Assembly (NCBI GenBank): GCA_937924335.1
Contig: CALDWW010000013.1
Location: 85,100 to 149,099 of the forward strand
From: an uncultured Gammaproteobacteria bacterium
GTDB taxonomy: Bacteria; Pseudomonadota; Gammaproteobacteria; Steroidobacterales; XN24
Direction: 5' to 3'
DNA: 64,000 nucleotides
Shown: piece by piece, positions 1-9,084 of the stretch
Layout of the letters: every line of letters begins with the position of its first letter
Numbering within the stretch: the stretch's first letter is position 1
The notes under the pieces: model-generated
Told to the model about the DNA's origin: nothing
Seen by the model: only the letters and a program-made list of their open reading frames with translations
Databases searched by the model: none
Program-made: the position numbers and the translations under genes

Positions 1-1468
1 CTTCTCCGGTGGGGAGCGCCGCACATCGCTGGAAGAAGTGGGCAAGGTCGGCAAGAGTAATACCGGGACGACTCTGCGGTTCTGGCCTGACCCCGGTTAT
101 TTCGATTCCGCAAAATTCTCGGTGCCGAAGCTGCGCCATCTGCTGCGGGCAAAAGCGGTACTGTGCCCTGGTCTGAGGGTCCGGATGGCCGTCGAGTCAA
201 CCGGAGAGAAAGATGAGTGGTTGTACGAAGGGGGCCTGGCTGACTATCTCGATGAAGCCGTCGGCGATGTCGAATGCATTCCGGAGACCCCGTTCGTGGG
301 GGCGGTACAGGGTGGTAGCGAGAGCGCGGACTGGGCTGTCATGTGGGTGCCAGGGGCTGGCGGCCAACCCGCGGAGAGCTATGTCAATCTGATCCCCACC
401 CCGCAGGGTGGAACGCACGTAACCGGTTTGCGCGCGGGCCTGACAGACGCGTTGCGAGAATTCTGCGAGTTTCGCAACCTTCTGCCTCGAGGTGTGCGTC
501 TGACGCCTGACGACGTATGGGAATCAGTCAGTTACGTCCTGTCCGTAAAGATGGAGGACCCGCAGTTCTCCGGCCAGACCAAAGAGCGATTGTCATCCCG
601 GGAGTGTGGGGCTTTCCTGTCCGGTACCGTGAAGGATTGCCTCGGGATCTGGCTGAATCAGCACCCGGAAGCCGGAGACCGCATCGCCGGCCTTGCGATC
701 AGCAACGCGCAGCGCCGACTCAAAGCCGGTCGCAAGGTTGTGAGGAAGAGGGTGGTTACCGGACCGGCGCTGCCGGGGAAGCTCGTTGATTGCACCAGCC
801 AGGACATGCAGCTCACGGAACTCTTTTTGGTAGAAGGAGACTCAGCCGGCGGGTCTGCCAAGCAGGCGAGGGACAGGGTGTTCCAGGCCATCATGCCCTT
901 GCGCGGCAAGATATTGAACACCTGGGAGGTAGATCCTGCCGAGGTCCTCGCCTCTCAGGAAGTGCACGACATCAGCGTCGCCATCGGCGTAGATCCCGGA
1001 TCCGGCGATCTGAATGGACTACGTTACGGCAAGGTCTGTGTGCTGGCGGACGCCGATTCGGACGGTGCTCACATCGCAACTTTGCTGTGCGCGTTGTTCT
1101 TGAGGCACTTCAGGCCACTGGTAGAGGCTGGGCATGTATATGTCGCGATGCCGCCACTGTATCGGATCGACGTCGGCAAGAAGGTGTTCTACGCTCTCGA
1201 TGACTCGGAGCGTCAGGGTGTCCTCGATCGCATAGAGGCCGAGAAGCTCAAGGGCAAGGTGACGATCACCCGGTTCAAGGGCCTGGGCGAGATGAGCGCG
1301 TTGCAGTTGCGCGAGACGACCATGATCCCCGAAACGCGCCGTCTCGTGCGTCTCACCGTGTCCGGCAGCGACCATACAGATCAGTTGATGGACATGCTGC
1401 TGGCCAAAAAGCGCTCGGGCGATCGACGGGAATGGCTGCAGAAGAAAGGCAATCTTGCCGAAGTATGA
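1..1468 (+). CDS. parE: DNA topoisomerase IV subunit B, 5' end missing
   Basis: ATPase subunit of topoisomerase IV, which decatenates daughter chromosomes together with ParC. The open frame runs in from the left edge (first full codon at base 2) through a GHKL-transducer motif reading FSGGERRTSLEEVGK, so the GTG at 38 is internal and roughly the first 140 residues of a usual ~630-residue ParE lie outside the window. The TOPRIM domain is intact: LVEGDSAGGSAKQARDR holds the catalytic Glu, and DADSDGAHI holds the metal-binding Asp pair. The C-terminus (KKGNLAEV) is a normal ParE end. parC follows 31 bases later on the same strand, so the two are probably co-transcribed. The choice of ParE over GyrB rests on the short length after the TOPRIM domain and on the parC neighbour. 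Confidence 0.96.
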   Translation, partial: FSGGERRTSLEEVGKVGKSNTGTTLRFWPDPGYFDSAKFSVPKLRHLLRAKAVLCPGLRVRMAVESTGEKDEWLYEGGLADYLDEAVGDVECIPETPFVGAVQGGSESADWAVMWVPGAGGQPAESYVNLIPTPQGGTHVTGLRAGLTDALREFCEFRNLLPRGVRLTPDDVWESVSYVLSVKMEDPQFSGQTKERLSSRECGAFLSGTVKDCLGIWLNQHPEAGDRIAGLAISNAQRRLKAGRKVVRKRVVTGPALPGKLVDCTSQDMQLTELFLVEGDSAGGSAKQARDRVFQAIMPLRGKILNTWEVDPAEVLASQEVHDISVAIGVDPGSGDLNGLRYGKVCVLADADSDGAHIATLLCALFLRHFRPLVEAGHVYVAMPPLYRIDVGKKVFYALDDSERQGVLDRIEAEKLKGKVTITRFKGLGEMSALQLRETTMIPETRRLVRLTVSGSDHTDQLMDMLLAKKRSGDRREWLQKKGNLAEV

Positions 1469-1486
1469 GTGGGCGGTTCCGCCCGC
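1469..1486 (+). other. Small hairpin between parE and parC
   Basis: GTGGGCG (1469-1475) can pair with CGCCCGC (1480-1486) around a four-base loop, with one G-T pair. It lies directly after the parE stop and 14 bases before the parC start and has no T-run, so it is not a normal intrinsic terminator. It may affect mRNA stability or parC translation; this is inference only. Confidence 0.35.
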
Positions 1487-1499
1487 TGAGTGATATCTG

Positions 1500-3749
1500 A
1501 TGGAAACTCTCGAACTGGATCTGGAAGGGATCGAGCAAAAGCCGCTGAAGGCGTTTGCAGAGAAGGCCTACCTCGACTATTCCATGTACGTCATCCTTGA
1601 TCGGGCGCTGCCCCACATCGGTGACGGTCTGAAGCCGGTACAACGACGAATCATCTTCGCCATGAGCGAGCTGGGCCTCGGTGCAGGATCGAAGGCCAAG
1701 AAATCGGCCCGGACGGTGGGCGACGTGATCGGCAAGTATCACCCGCATGGCGACGCCGCCTGCTACGAGGCCATGGTGCTGATGGCCCAGGCGTTCAGTT
1801 TCCGCTGTCCCGTCGTAGACGGACAGGGGAACTGGGGCTCTCCGGACGATCCCAAGTCCTTTGCGGCGATGCGATACACCGAGGCAAAGCTCACGCCTTA
1901 TGCGGGTGTGCTGCTCGCGGAACTCGGCCAGGGGACCGTGGATTGGGTGCCGAACTTCGACGGCACGATGAAGGAGCCGTGCAGGCTTCCCTCGCGTCTG
2001 CCGAATGTCCTCCTCAATGGCACATCCGGCATCGCGGTCGGCATGTCGACCGACGTGCCGCCTCACAATCTTCGGGAAGTCGCGGCAGCGTGCATCCGGC
2101 TCCTCGAGTCGCCGAAGTCGACGACAGAAGAGCTCTGCGATCATATCCAGGGGCCGGACTTCCCGGGTGGCGCAGAGATCGTCAGTCCGCCCGAGGATAT
2201 TCGCCGGATCTACGAGACCGGGACGGGCACCCTTCGTCTGCGGGCCACCTGGAGCCGTGAGTCAGGCGAAATCATCGTCGGCGAGCTCCCTCATCAGGTG
2301 TCAGGCGCCAAGATCCTCGAGCAGATAGCCTCGCAGATGCGCGCCAAAAAACTCCCGATGGTAGAAGATCTGCGCGACGAATCCGATCACGAGAACCCGA
2401 CGCGTCTTGTCATAGTGCCGCGCTCGAATCGCGTCGACACGGATTCTCTGATGGATCACTTGTTTGCTACTACCGATCTGGAGCGTACCGTCAGGGTCAA
2501 CATGAACGTGATCGGTCTCGATGGCCGACCGAGAGTGTATGACTTGAGGGCGCTGCTGAAGGAGTGGCTCGAGTTCCGCCTCGATACCGTGACGAGGCGC
2601 CTGCGTTTCCGACTCGACAAGGTCGAAGCCCGTCTGCATGTCCTCGAAGGACTGCTCATCGCCTATTTGAACATCGATGAAGTCATACGGATCATCCGCA
2701 ATGAAGACCGGCCGAAGGGCGTCCTGATGGAAACCTTCGCTCTGACGGATGTACAGGCGGAGGCGATACTGGAGCTCAAACTGCGTCATCTGGCTCGTCT
2801 CGAGGAGATGAAGATCAAGGGGGAGCAGGAAGAGCTCGATGACGAGAGGAAAGGACTGTCCAAGTTGCTCGGCAGCAAGGCACGTCTGAAGCGCCTGGTA
2901 CGCGATGAGATCAATGCAGATGCTGAGCGTTTCGGTGACCCGCGCCGCACTGCCATAGTGCAGCGTCAGGCAGCCCAGGCGATGGACGAGTCGGCGTTGG
3001 TGCCGAGCGATCCGGTCACCGTGGTCTTGTCCCGCCACGGCTGGATACGTTCGGCAAAAGGTCACGATATCGATCCCGAGCAGCTCAATTACAAGGCCGG
3101 AGACGCCTACCTGGCGTCCGCTCTGGGTCGTAGCAACCAGCCCTCGGTCTTCATCGATACTACCGGACGTGCGTACACCGTGCCGACTCATGCGCTGCCG
3201 TCGGCACGCGGTCAGGGCGAGCCGTTGTCGGGCCGGGTCAATCCCCCCGACGGGGCCGGATTCGCCGGCGTGTTGATCGGCCAGCCACAGGACCGGCTGG
3301 TGCTTGCCAGCAGCGCCGGGTACGGATTCGTGGCGACGATGAGTGACCTTTACTCCAGGAATCGCTCCGGAAAAGCTGTCCTCAAGGTGCCTGCAGGGTG
3401 CGAGGTCCTGATCCCGTCGAGAGTGCCGGATGGGGATGAGGTCAGAGTGGTAGCGGTGAGTAGCGAGGGGCGGTTACTCGTCTTTCCGGTCGACGAGCTG
3501 CCGGAACTGGCCCGTGGCAAAGGGATAAAGATCATCGGTATCCCACCAGCCCGAGTAAAGTCTGGTGAAGAAAGGATGATCTCGATTGTCGCTTCGGCTG
3601 CCGATGCGCGCATCCTGGTCCACTGTGGGCAGAGAGTCATGACGCTGAAGCCCAAGGAACTCGGGCACTACGTCGGGGTCCGTGGGCGTCGGGGGGCGCT
3701 GTTGCCCAGGGGCTGGCGCAAGGTGGACAGACTCGCGGTCGAGGGCTAG
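1500..3749 (+). CDS. parC: DNA topoisomerase IV subunit A
   Basis: Breakage-reunion subunit of topoisomerase IV, partner of the ParE encoded just upstream. The 749-residue length matches the family (~750). The winged-helix region carries the catalytic tyrosine in [10 protein letters not shown] (Tyr126), followed by the tower, coiled coil and C-terminal beta-pinwheel from about residue 490, which lacks the GyrA box and so supports ParC over GyrA. The ATG at 1500 aligns with the usual ParC N-terminus (YLDYSMYVI at residues 24-32). In the quinolone-contact helix the motif is [10 protein letters not shown]: Ala86 occupies the position of E. coli Ser80, while the Glu84 equivalent (Glu90) is kept. 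The gene ends 6 bases before the stop of the convergent FimX-like gene. Confidence 0.97.
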   Translation: METLELDLEGIEQKPLKAFAEKAYLDYSMYVILDRALPHIGDGLKPVQRRIIFAMSELGLGAGSKAKKSARTVGDVIGKYHPHGDAACYEAMVLMAQAFSFRCPVVDGQGNWGSPDDPKSFAAMRYTEAKLTPYAGVLLAELGQGTVDWVPNFDGTMKEPCRLPSRLPNVLLNGTSGIAVGMSTDVPPHNLREVAAACIRLLESPKSTTEELCDHIQGPDFPGGAEIVSPPEDIRRIYETGTGTLRLRATWSRESGEIIVGELPHQVSGAKILEQIASQMRAKKLPMVEDLRDESDHENPTRLVIVPRSNRVDTDSLMDHLFATTDLERTVRVNMNVIGLDGRPRVYDLRALLKEWLEFRLDTVTRRLRFRLDKVEARLHVLEGLLIAYLNIDEVIRIIRNEDRPKGVLMETFALTDVQAEAILELKLRHLARLEEMKIKGEQEELDDERKGLSKLLGSKARLKRLVRDEINADAERFGDPRRTAIVQRQAAQAMDESALVPSDPVTVVLSRHGWIRSAKGHDIDPEQLNYKAGDAYLASALGRSNQPSVFIDTTGRAYTVPTHALPSARGQGEPLSGRVNPPDGAGFAGVLIGQPQDRLVLASSAGYGFVATMSDLYSRNRSGKAVLKVPAGCEVLIPSRVPDGDEVRVVAVSSEGRLLVFPVDELPELARGKGIKIIGIPPARVKSGEERMISIVASAADARILVHCGQRVMTLKPKELGHYVGVRGRRGALLPRGWRKVDRLAVEG

Positions 3750-3755
3750 TCCGTA

Positions 3756-5894
3756 TCAGCCCAGAGGGCGCTCTTCCTCGAGGACAACTTCCGGCTCACG
3801 AACCTGGTATCCCTGGATATACTCGACACCGAGTTGCCAGAGGACTGCCATGGTGTTCGCGTCTTCGACCCGCTCTGCGATCGTGGAGATGCCTTTCTCC
3901 CTCGCTTCCGCAACGAGATCGGCTACCTTGGCCTGCAGATGGGTTTCACTGGACATGCCCTGCATGAGCGAGCCATCGATCTTGAGGAACTCCATCGGCA
4001 CGTGGCTGAGCACCTGCGCGGGTCGCGCGCCAACGCCGAAATGTTCGATGGCAAACCCGAAGCCAAGCGACCGTGCTTCCTCAGCCAGATCGCGTGTCGC
4101 TTTCAGATGCTTGTCCGCCACAATTTCGGGAACCTGCAGGACCAGCTTTTCCGGCGACAGTTTCTCGGACTCGAGTTGCTCCAGCAGCCAGGGTGTCAGC
4201 GTGTCGTCACCGATGCTGGGCTGGGAGAGCCGCACGAATGCCCGGCTTGCCTTGCCTTCCGCCATCCAGGATATCGTGGCGCCCATCACCCAGCGATCGA
4301 TGTTCTTTACAAGCTGGTTACGCTCCGCGGCGGCCATGAATTGACCGGGTAACACCTCGTCGCCCTGTTCATCCACCATCCTGACCAGCACGTCGTAAAA
4401 ACCTTCGCCGGCGCCGGCCAGGCTGGCGATCGGTTGATGCGCGAGCCGGAAGCGTTTCTCTATCAGCGCCTGCTTGATCCTGGGAACCCAGAGCCGATCA
4501 TTCTCCTCGATCTCCGTGGATTCCCTGTCGGCAGAACTCAGCGAGACGCGATCGCCCCCCTTCAGTCGGCCGCCAGCGCAGGCATGCATGGCCAGGGAGA
4601 CAGTCTCATCGATGTCAGCATCCCTGCCGTCCACCAGGGCGATCCCGACGGTGCAGCTCACGGAAACCGAATTCTCGCCGAGTTCAAACAGCTGGCTACT
4701 CGCTTTCCGGCAGAAACTCTCACCCCATGCCTTCAGGTCGCCGATGTTGCCCCGCGAGACCAGCGCCGCAAACAAGGTGCCGCCAAATCGCCCATAGATA
4801 TCGCTTGGCTGGACATGCTCCTTCAGGATCCTAGCCAGTCCCCCGAGGACCTCTTCGCTGGCGACACTCCCGACCGACTCGACGACATTGGCAAACGAAT
4901 CGGGCCGCAGGATAGCGAGTGCGCGGACGCCGCCCCGCAGAGGCTCCCTGATTCTTTCCTGAAGACTCTCCAGCAGGTACTGGCGGGTGAAGAGTCCCGT
5001 GACCGGGTCTCTGTTGACCGCGTCACGCAGCTCCCGCAACAGCAATGTGTCGTCACGCGACGTGGGGACGATACTGATCCGGATGCAAGCTTCCCCATCG
5101 GACTGGACTGTCTCCAGGTTCAGCTCCACGTCCAGTCGGCTTCCGGCCCGGTCCACGCCGGCACACCGCAGTGGATCCCCAGGCCAGCGCGCCTGCGCGC
5201 ATGCGACAAGGGCACCTTTGAGCGTCGCATGAGACTCTTCGGCGAACAGATCCATGATCGGAGTGCCAAGAAGTTCCGTATCGTCTTCGAATCCGAAAAG
5301 CTGGGTCCAGGCAGGATTGGTATCCAGAATCACGCCTTCCTGAACATGTGAGATAGCGTCGGCAGAGCCCGCCATGAATGTCTGGAGTTGCTCTCGATAA
5401 GACGACGCCGTCGTGACGGCCTCGCGCAGCGCCCTGTCCATCCTCGCGGCCCGAAGCTCGCGTCTGAAAACCCTGAGAAGCCGCTGGCGCTGGTTGTGGG
5501 AGACGAGATCGGAGGCGCCAGCGATGATATCGGCGCTCAGTTGATCCGGATCCAGTTCAGGTCTGCAGCTGATGATCGGCAGATCCGGGACTACACGGTC
5601 CCTGGCATCCAGTACCGAGCGCAGGACGTCCGGATCTTCGTCAGCGAAGACGGCGCAGAGATCGAAGCCGATCCCCAGGGCCTCCGAGGCGCTGTCAGCC
5701 TCGTCAACGCGGCGGTAATGGAACGGTATGCCGCCGTTGCGGAGAATACTGTTGAGCAGCTCTGCCCGGTCCTGGCGACGCGTAACGACGAGCACGCGGA
5801 CGGAGTCCGAGCTCAGGCTCTTGCCGGGATCGCTTGAAAGGCCGGCCATTCCTTGGCCGACAGGCTGGACAGGTTCGATGATCGAGGCCTCCAT
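3756..5894 (-). CDS. FimX-like regulator (receiver-like, PAS, degenerate GGDEF and EAL)
   Basis: Likely a c-di-GMP-responsive regulator of type IV pilus assembly and twitching. Domains in order (712 residues from this start): degenerate receiver-like region ~30-130 without a clear phosphoacceptor Asp, PAS ~170-270, GGDEF ~290-440, EAL ~470-700. The GGDEF signature reads GRFGGTLF (about 368-375) and the EAL signature reads DVLVR (501-505), so cyclase and phosphodiesterase activity should both be lost. Pseudomonas FimX is degenerate at the same two places, and several stretches match it (IDRWVM, FLKIDGS, YIQGYQ). A fimV gene lies 9.6 kb away. The frame stays open to an ATG at 5954, but that overlaps epmB; the ATG at 5894 lies just beyond the epmB stop. 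Neither start has a strong ribosome-binding site. Confidence 0.85.
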   Translation of the reverse strand: MEASIIEPVQPVGQGMAGLSSDPGKSLSSDSVRVLVVTRRQDRAELLNSILRNGGIPFHYRRVDEADSASEALGIGFDLCAVFADEDPDVLRSVLDARDRVVPDLPIISCRPELDPDQLSADIIAGASDLVSHNQRQRLLRVFRRELRAARMDRALREAVTTASSYREQLQTFMAGSADAISHVQEGVILDTNPAWTQLFGFEDDTELLGTPIMDLFAEESHATLKGALVACAQARWPGDPLRCAGVDRAGSRLDVELNLETVQSDGEACIRISIVPTSRDDTLLLRELRDAVNRDPVTGLFTRQYLLESLQERIREPLRGGVRALAILRPDSFANVVESVGSVASEEVLGGLARILKEHVQPSDIYGRFGGTLFAALVSRGNIGDLKAWGESFCRKASSQLFELGENSVSVSCTVGIALVDGRDADIDETVSLAMHACAGGRLKGGDRVSLSSADRESTEIEENDRLWVPRIKQALIEKRFRLAHQPIASLAGAGEGFYDVLVRMVDEQGDEVLPGQFMAAAERNQLVKNIDRWVMGATISWMAEGKASRAFVRLSQPSIGDDTLTPWLLEQLESEKLSPEKLVLQVPEIVADKHLKATRDLAEEARSLGFGFAIEHFGVGARPAQVLSHVPMEFLKIDGSLMQGMSSETHLQAKVADLVAEAREKGISTIAERVEDANTMAVLWQLGVEYIQGYQVREPEVVLEEERPLG

Positions 5895-5913
5895 TGGCAG
5901 TCTCGCGGCGATT

Positions 5914-6990
5914 CTACAACGGGTGAGGCAATGGTTCAGCCTCAAAAGTCTCATCTGGCGGCAAAGGAGAGAGGGGTGCCTTGAACGGGTGGCCTTCTAT
6001 CTCCCGGACCAGCCGCGGTACCAGGTAGCCAGGAAGACGTCTGGACAACTCCCACAAGAGTTGGCGCGCCCGGTCCTCACTGACGTCGAAATGGGCCGCT
6101 CCGGTGACCCGATCGAGAAGATGCAGGTAGTAGGGCAGGACACCGGCTGCGAAGAGTGTCTCGCTCAGCGCCACCAGCGTATCTGGATCGTCGTTGATCC
6201 CGTGGAGAAGGACCGCCTGGTTGAGCACATGACAGCCCGCGGCTCGCATTCTCCCCAGCGCCGCGGCCACATTAGTGTCGATCTCGCGCGCATGATTGGC
6301 ATGCACGACGACCGTCACCGGCACCGGGATCGACGCGAGCCACCCGACCAATCCCGCATCGACTCTCGTGGGCAGGACCACCGGCATCCGTGTGTGAATG
6401 CGGAAACTGTGGACGTGGGGAATCCCTGCCAGCGCGCTGGTCAGCGATGCAAGCTGGTCGTCGGGCAGCACCAGTGGATCGCCACCGCTGAGGATGACTT
6501 CACGAATCGTCCGGTCAGCCGCGATTGCTTCAACCACCGCCTGCCAACATCCCGCGGCCGCCGAGTGTCCGGCGTAAGGGAATTCCCGTCGGAAGCAATA
6601 GCGGCAGTTGATTCCGCACGCGCCGCTGGCGATCAGAAGGGCACGACCGGCATATTTCCTCAGCAGCCCTGGCCGGAGCTCGGCATTGTGGTCTCCCACA
6701 GGGTCCGGCCCGTAGCCGCGGATCTCATCGAGTTCGGCCTGCAATGGCAGGACCTGGAGAAGCAGTGGATCCCGTGGGTCACCATAGGCCATCCTGGCGA
6801 TGAAGCTCCGCGGCACTCGCAATCCGAAATTCCGCGCGGCCGCATGGGCCGCTGGTAACAGAGACCGCTCGAGTCCGAGGAGTCGCAGCAGAGTCCCGGG
6901 ATCGGTCACCGATGCGGAGAGTTCGACCCGCCAGTCCGGCTGACTCGCCGATGCCCGGCGGGTTAGTATTGATGACTTGTCTGTGCCCAC
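5914..6990 (-). CDS. epmB: EF-P beta-lysylation protein EpmB (lysine 2,3-aminomutase family)
   Basis: Radical SAM, PLP-dependent enzyme that converts (S)-alpha-lysine to (R)-beta-lysine for attachment to elongation factor P. The radical SAM cluster motif is CGINCRYC (Cys125, Cys129, Cys132), followed by FRREFPY and the LSGGDPL loop typical of the KamA/EpmB family. At 358 residues it is close to E. coli EpmB (342) and lacks the longer C-terminal part of true lysine 2,3-aminomutases. It is divergent from efp, the two starts being only 32 bases apart, with epmA downstream of efp; this context fixes the role. Promoters for both directions must overlap coding sequence or be compact. Confidence 0.95.
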   Translation of the reverse strand: MGTDKSSILTRRASASQPDWRVELSASVTDPGTLLRLLGLERSLLPAAHAAARNFGLRVPRSFIARMAYGDPRDPLLLQVLPLQAELDEIRGYGPDPVGDHNAELRPGLLRKYAGRALLIASGACGINCRYCFRREFPYAGHSAAAGCWQAVVEAIAADRTIREVILSGGDPLVLPDDQLASLTSALAGIPHVHSFRIHTRMPVVLPTRVDAGLVGWLASIPVPVTVVVHANHAREIDTNVAAALGRMRAAGCHVLNQAVLLHGINDDPDTLVALSETLFAAGVLPYYLHLLDRVTGAAHFDVSEDRARQLLWELSRRLPGYLVPRLVREIEGHPFKAPLSPLPPDETFEAEPLPHPL

Positions 6991-7022
6991 GAGAATTACG
7001 AGACCGTCAAGGCGGTGAGGAT

Positions 7023-7592
7023 ATGGCGAGCTATAGTACCAATGAGTTCCGTTCCGGCCTGAAGATTCTTATCGACGGAGACCCGTTCATCATCGTCGAG
7101 AACGAATTCGTCAAGCCCGGGAAAGGGCAGGCCTTCAATCGCGTGCGAATCCGCAATCTGAAGACGGGCAGGGTAGTCGACAAGACCTACAAATCCGGCG
7201 AGTCCGTCGAGGCGGCAGACGTGATGGACACGGAGATGCAGTACCTTTATTCCGACGGAGAGTTCTGGCACTTCATGGTCCCCGACACCTTCGAGCAATA
7301 CGCTGCCGACGGCAATGCGGTGACCGAGGCAAAAAACTGGTTGAAAGAACAGGATCACTGCCAGATTACCCTGTGGAACAACGTGCCGCTGACAGTCACG
7401 CCGCCAAACTTCGTCGAACTCAAGATCGTGGAAACCGATCCCGGCGTCCGTGGCGACACGGCCCAGGGTGGTGTGAAGCCTGCCACGCTCGAAACCGGCG
7501 CAGTGGTCAAGGTCCCACTCTTCGTAGAAGAAGGAGAGGTCATCCGTGTCGATACGCGAACCGGCGAGTACGTCTCGCGGGTGAAAGACTGA
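7023..7592 (+). CDS. efp: Translation elongation factor P
   Basis: Relieves ribosome stalling at polyproline stretches. The 189-residue protein has the three-domain EF-P layout. The modified loop reads [11 protein letters not shown] with Lys34 at the site that EpmA beta-lysylates in E. coli, and both modification enzymes are encoded next to it. The ATG at 7023 gives the standard N-terminus ([14 protein letters not shown]); the upstream in-frame extension to 6912 has no family similarity and overlaps the epmB start, so I reject it. A GGTGAGG ribosome-binding site lies just upstream. No gene for the hydroxylase EpmC is visible nearby. Confidence 0.98.
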   Translation: MASYSTNEFRSGLKILIDGDPFIIVENEFVKPGKGQAFNRVRIRNLKTGRVVDKTYKSGESVEAADVMDTEMQYLYSDGEFWHFMVPDTFEQYAADGNAVTEAKNWLKEQDHCQITLWNNVPLTVTPPNFVELKIVETDPGVRGDTAQGGVKPATLETGAVVKVPLFVEEGEVIRVDTRTGEYVSRVKD

Positions 7593-7651
7593 GCGTCCGC
7601 TCTGGCACGGGGCGCGCGGGTCCGCGGTGGAGACCGAGTGCATCCATAGAA

Positions 7652-8581
7652 GTGATGCGGCTGAGGGCGGCAGTCCTCCGCAGACTCAGAAGGTGGTTCG
7701 AAGATCGCGGCGTCCTTGAAGTAGAGACGCCGGTGCTTTCCAGTGCCGGCGCCAGCGATCCCCACCTCGAGAACGTCAGCGCTCAGCTTGACGGGCGGGC
7801 GTACTTTCTCCACACCTCGCCTGAATCCGCGATGAAGCGATTGCTTGCAGGCGGATCGGGCGACATCTTTCAGGTGTGCCACGTCTTTCGGGCAGGCGAA
7901 CTGGGGCAGAAGCACAATCCCGAGTTCACGATGCTGGAGTGGTATCGACTGGGTCACTCGCTTGAGGACATGATGACCGATGTCGAGAGCCTGACGCGCG
8001 ATCTGTGCGGAATTCGCAGGCCGCTCGTGCCGTTCCGCAGAACCAGCTACCAGGATCTGATGCGGCAATTCGTGGACGTCGACCCATTTACAGCCGCCGT
8101 CCCAGAACTGGTCGACGCGCTGGACCGCAATGGGATCGCATCGCCCGCGGGATCCCCCCTGGAACGCGACGAGTTGCTGGACCTGTTGCTGGCGACCGTG
8201 GTTGAGCCCGCTATGGATCCGGCACAGCCTCTATTCGTTTACCATTTCCCTGCTTCCCAGGCCGCCCTCGCCCGGATCTTGCCGGGAGACCCGCCGGTTG
8301 CAGAGCGATTCGAGCTGTTTTTCGGTGGGATGGAGATCGCGAACGGCTTCCATGAGTTGACTGATACCGTTGAGCAGGGTCGTCGATTCGATCGAGAACT
8401 GGCCCGGCGTGCCGAAGAAGGTAGTTTTGTGCCCGCCCGGGACGACGCCTTGCTGGCAGCTCTTGAGGCAGGCTTGCCTGACTGCTCCGGCGTGGCCCTG
8501 GGGCTTGACCGCCTACTTATGTACATTGCCGATGTCGATGAAATCAGCGATGTACTGACGTTTGATCTGGCCCGCGCCTGA
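7652..8581 (+). CDS. epmA: EF-P--(R)-beta-lysine ligase EpmA (PoxA/GenX)
   Basis: Paralogue of the class II lysyl-tRNA synthetase catalytic domain that ligates beta-lysine to Lys34 of EF-P. Class II motif 2 is seen as VFRAGELGQKHNPEFTMLEW, and motif 3 as GVALGLDRLLMYIADVDEIS near the C-terminus; there is no anticodon-binding domain, as expected for EpmA. From the GTG at 7652 (followed by ATG at 7655) the product is 309 residues, against 325 in E. coli. The frame just upstream encodes WRPSASIEV, which matches the EpmA N-terminus (WQPSASI in E. coli), yet no ATG, GTG or TTG occurs in frame between the efp stop and that motif. The real start may therefore be non-canonical, for example the CTG overlapping the efp TGA at 7588-7592. 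Confidence 0.93.
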   Translation: MMRLRAAVLRRLRRWFEDRGVLEVETPVLSSAGASDPHLENVSAQLDGRAYFLHTSPESAMKRLLAGGSGDIFQVCHVFRAGELGQKHNPEFTMLEWYRLGHSLEDMMTDVESLTRDLCGIRRPLVPFRRTSYQDLMRQFVDVDPFTAAVPELVDALDRNGIASPAGSPLERDELLDLLLATVVEPAMDPAQPLFVYHFPASQAALARILPGDPPVAERFELFFGGMEIANGFHELTDTVEQGRRFDRELARRAEEGSFVPARDDALLAALEAGLPDCSGVALGLDRLLMYIADVDEISDVLTFDLARA

Positions 8582-8592
8582 CAGGGGGGTTC

Positions 8593-9084
8593 ATGTTTGA
8601 AATAGAAGACCCTGAGACTACCGACAAGGGGACGTTCTATGCCTCGCTGGCGCGCCAGGCGCGGGCTTTGCTGGAGGGCGAGTCCGACCCGGTCGCGAAT
8701 GCCGCCAATCTCGCGGCGCTGATTTTCCATCAGCTACCGAACCTCAATTGGGCGGGAATCTATTTCCTGAGAGACCAGGAACTGGTCGTTGGACCGTTCC
8801 AGGGACAGCCAGCCTGCGTCAGGATCGCATTGGGACGCGGGGTATGTGGATCTGCGGCGGCAGCTAGAGAAACCATCGTGGTGGAAGACGTGGACGAGTT
8901 TCCCGGACACATCCCCTGTGATTCGGCGTCTAGGTCCGAGCTGGTAGTGCCTCTGATCGATGCCGATGACCGACTTGTCGGTGTGCTGGACCTCGACAGT
9001 CCCTCGACCGGTCGATTCGACCGGGAGGATGCCGAGGGCGTCGAACTGCTGGCCCGTTGCTACACGGACTCTCTGTCCGGCTGA
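8593..9084 (+). CDS. msrC: GAF-domain free methionine-(R)-sulfoxide reductase
   Basis: Reduces free Met-R-sulfoxide; a cytosolic repair enzyme. The 163-residue single GAF domain contains the cysteines of the fRMsr family in RGVCGSAAA and HIPCDSASRSE, and the LNWAGIYF and GVLDLDSP stretches that mark the E. coli YebR/MsrC type. It starts 11 bases after epmA behind a GGGGGG stretch, so it is probably expressed with efp-epmA. Its last 25 bases overlap, antisense, the 3' end of psd (9060-9084). Confidence 0.88.
   Translation: MFEIEDPETTDKGTFYASLARQARALLEGESDPVANAANLAALIFHQLPNLNWAGIYFLRDQELVVGPFQGQPACVRIALGRGVCGSAAAARETIVVEDVDEFPGHIPCDSASRSELVVPLIDADDRLVGVLDLDSPSTGRFDREDAEGVELLARCYTDSLSG

Noticed and set aside
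1353..2144. 263-codon open frame on the minus strand across the parE/parC junction
   Set aside because: It is antisense to two intact, highly conserved genes, its translation shows no recognisable motif, and it has no ribosome-binding site; a GC-rich shadow frame.
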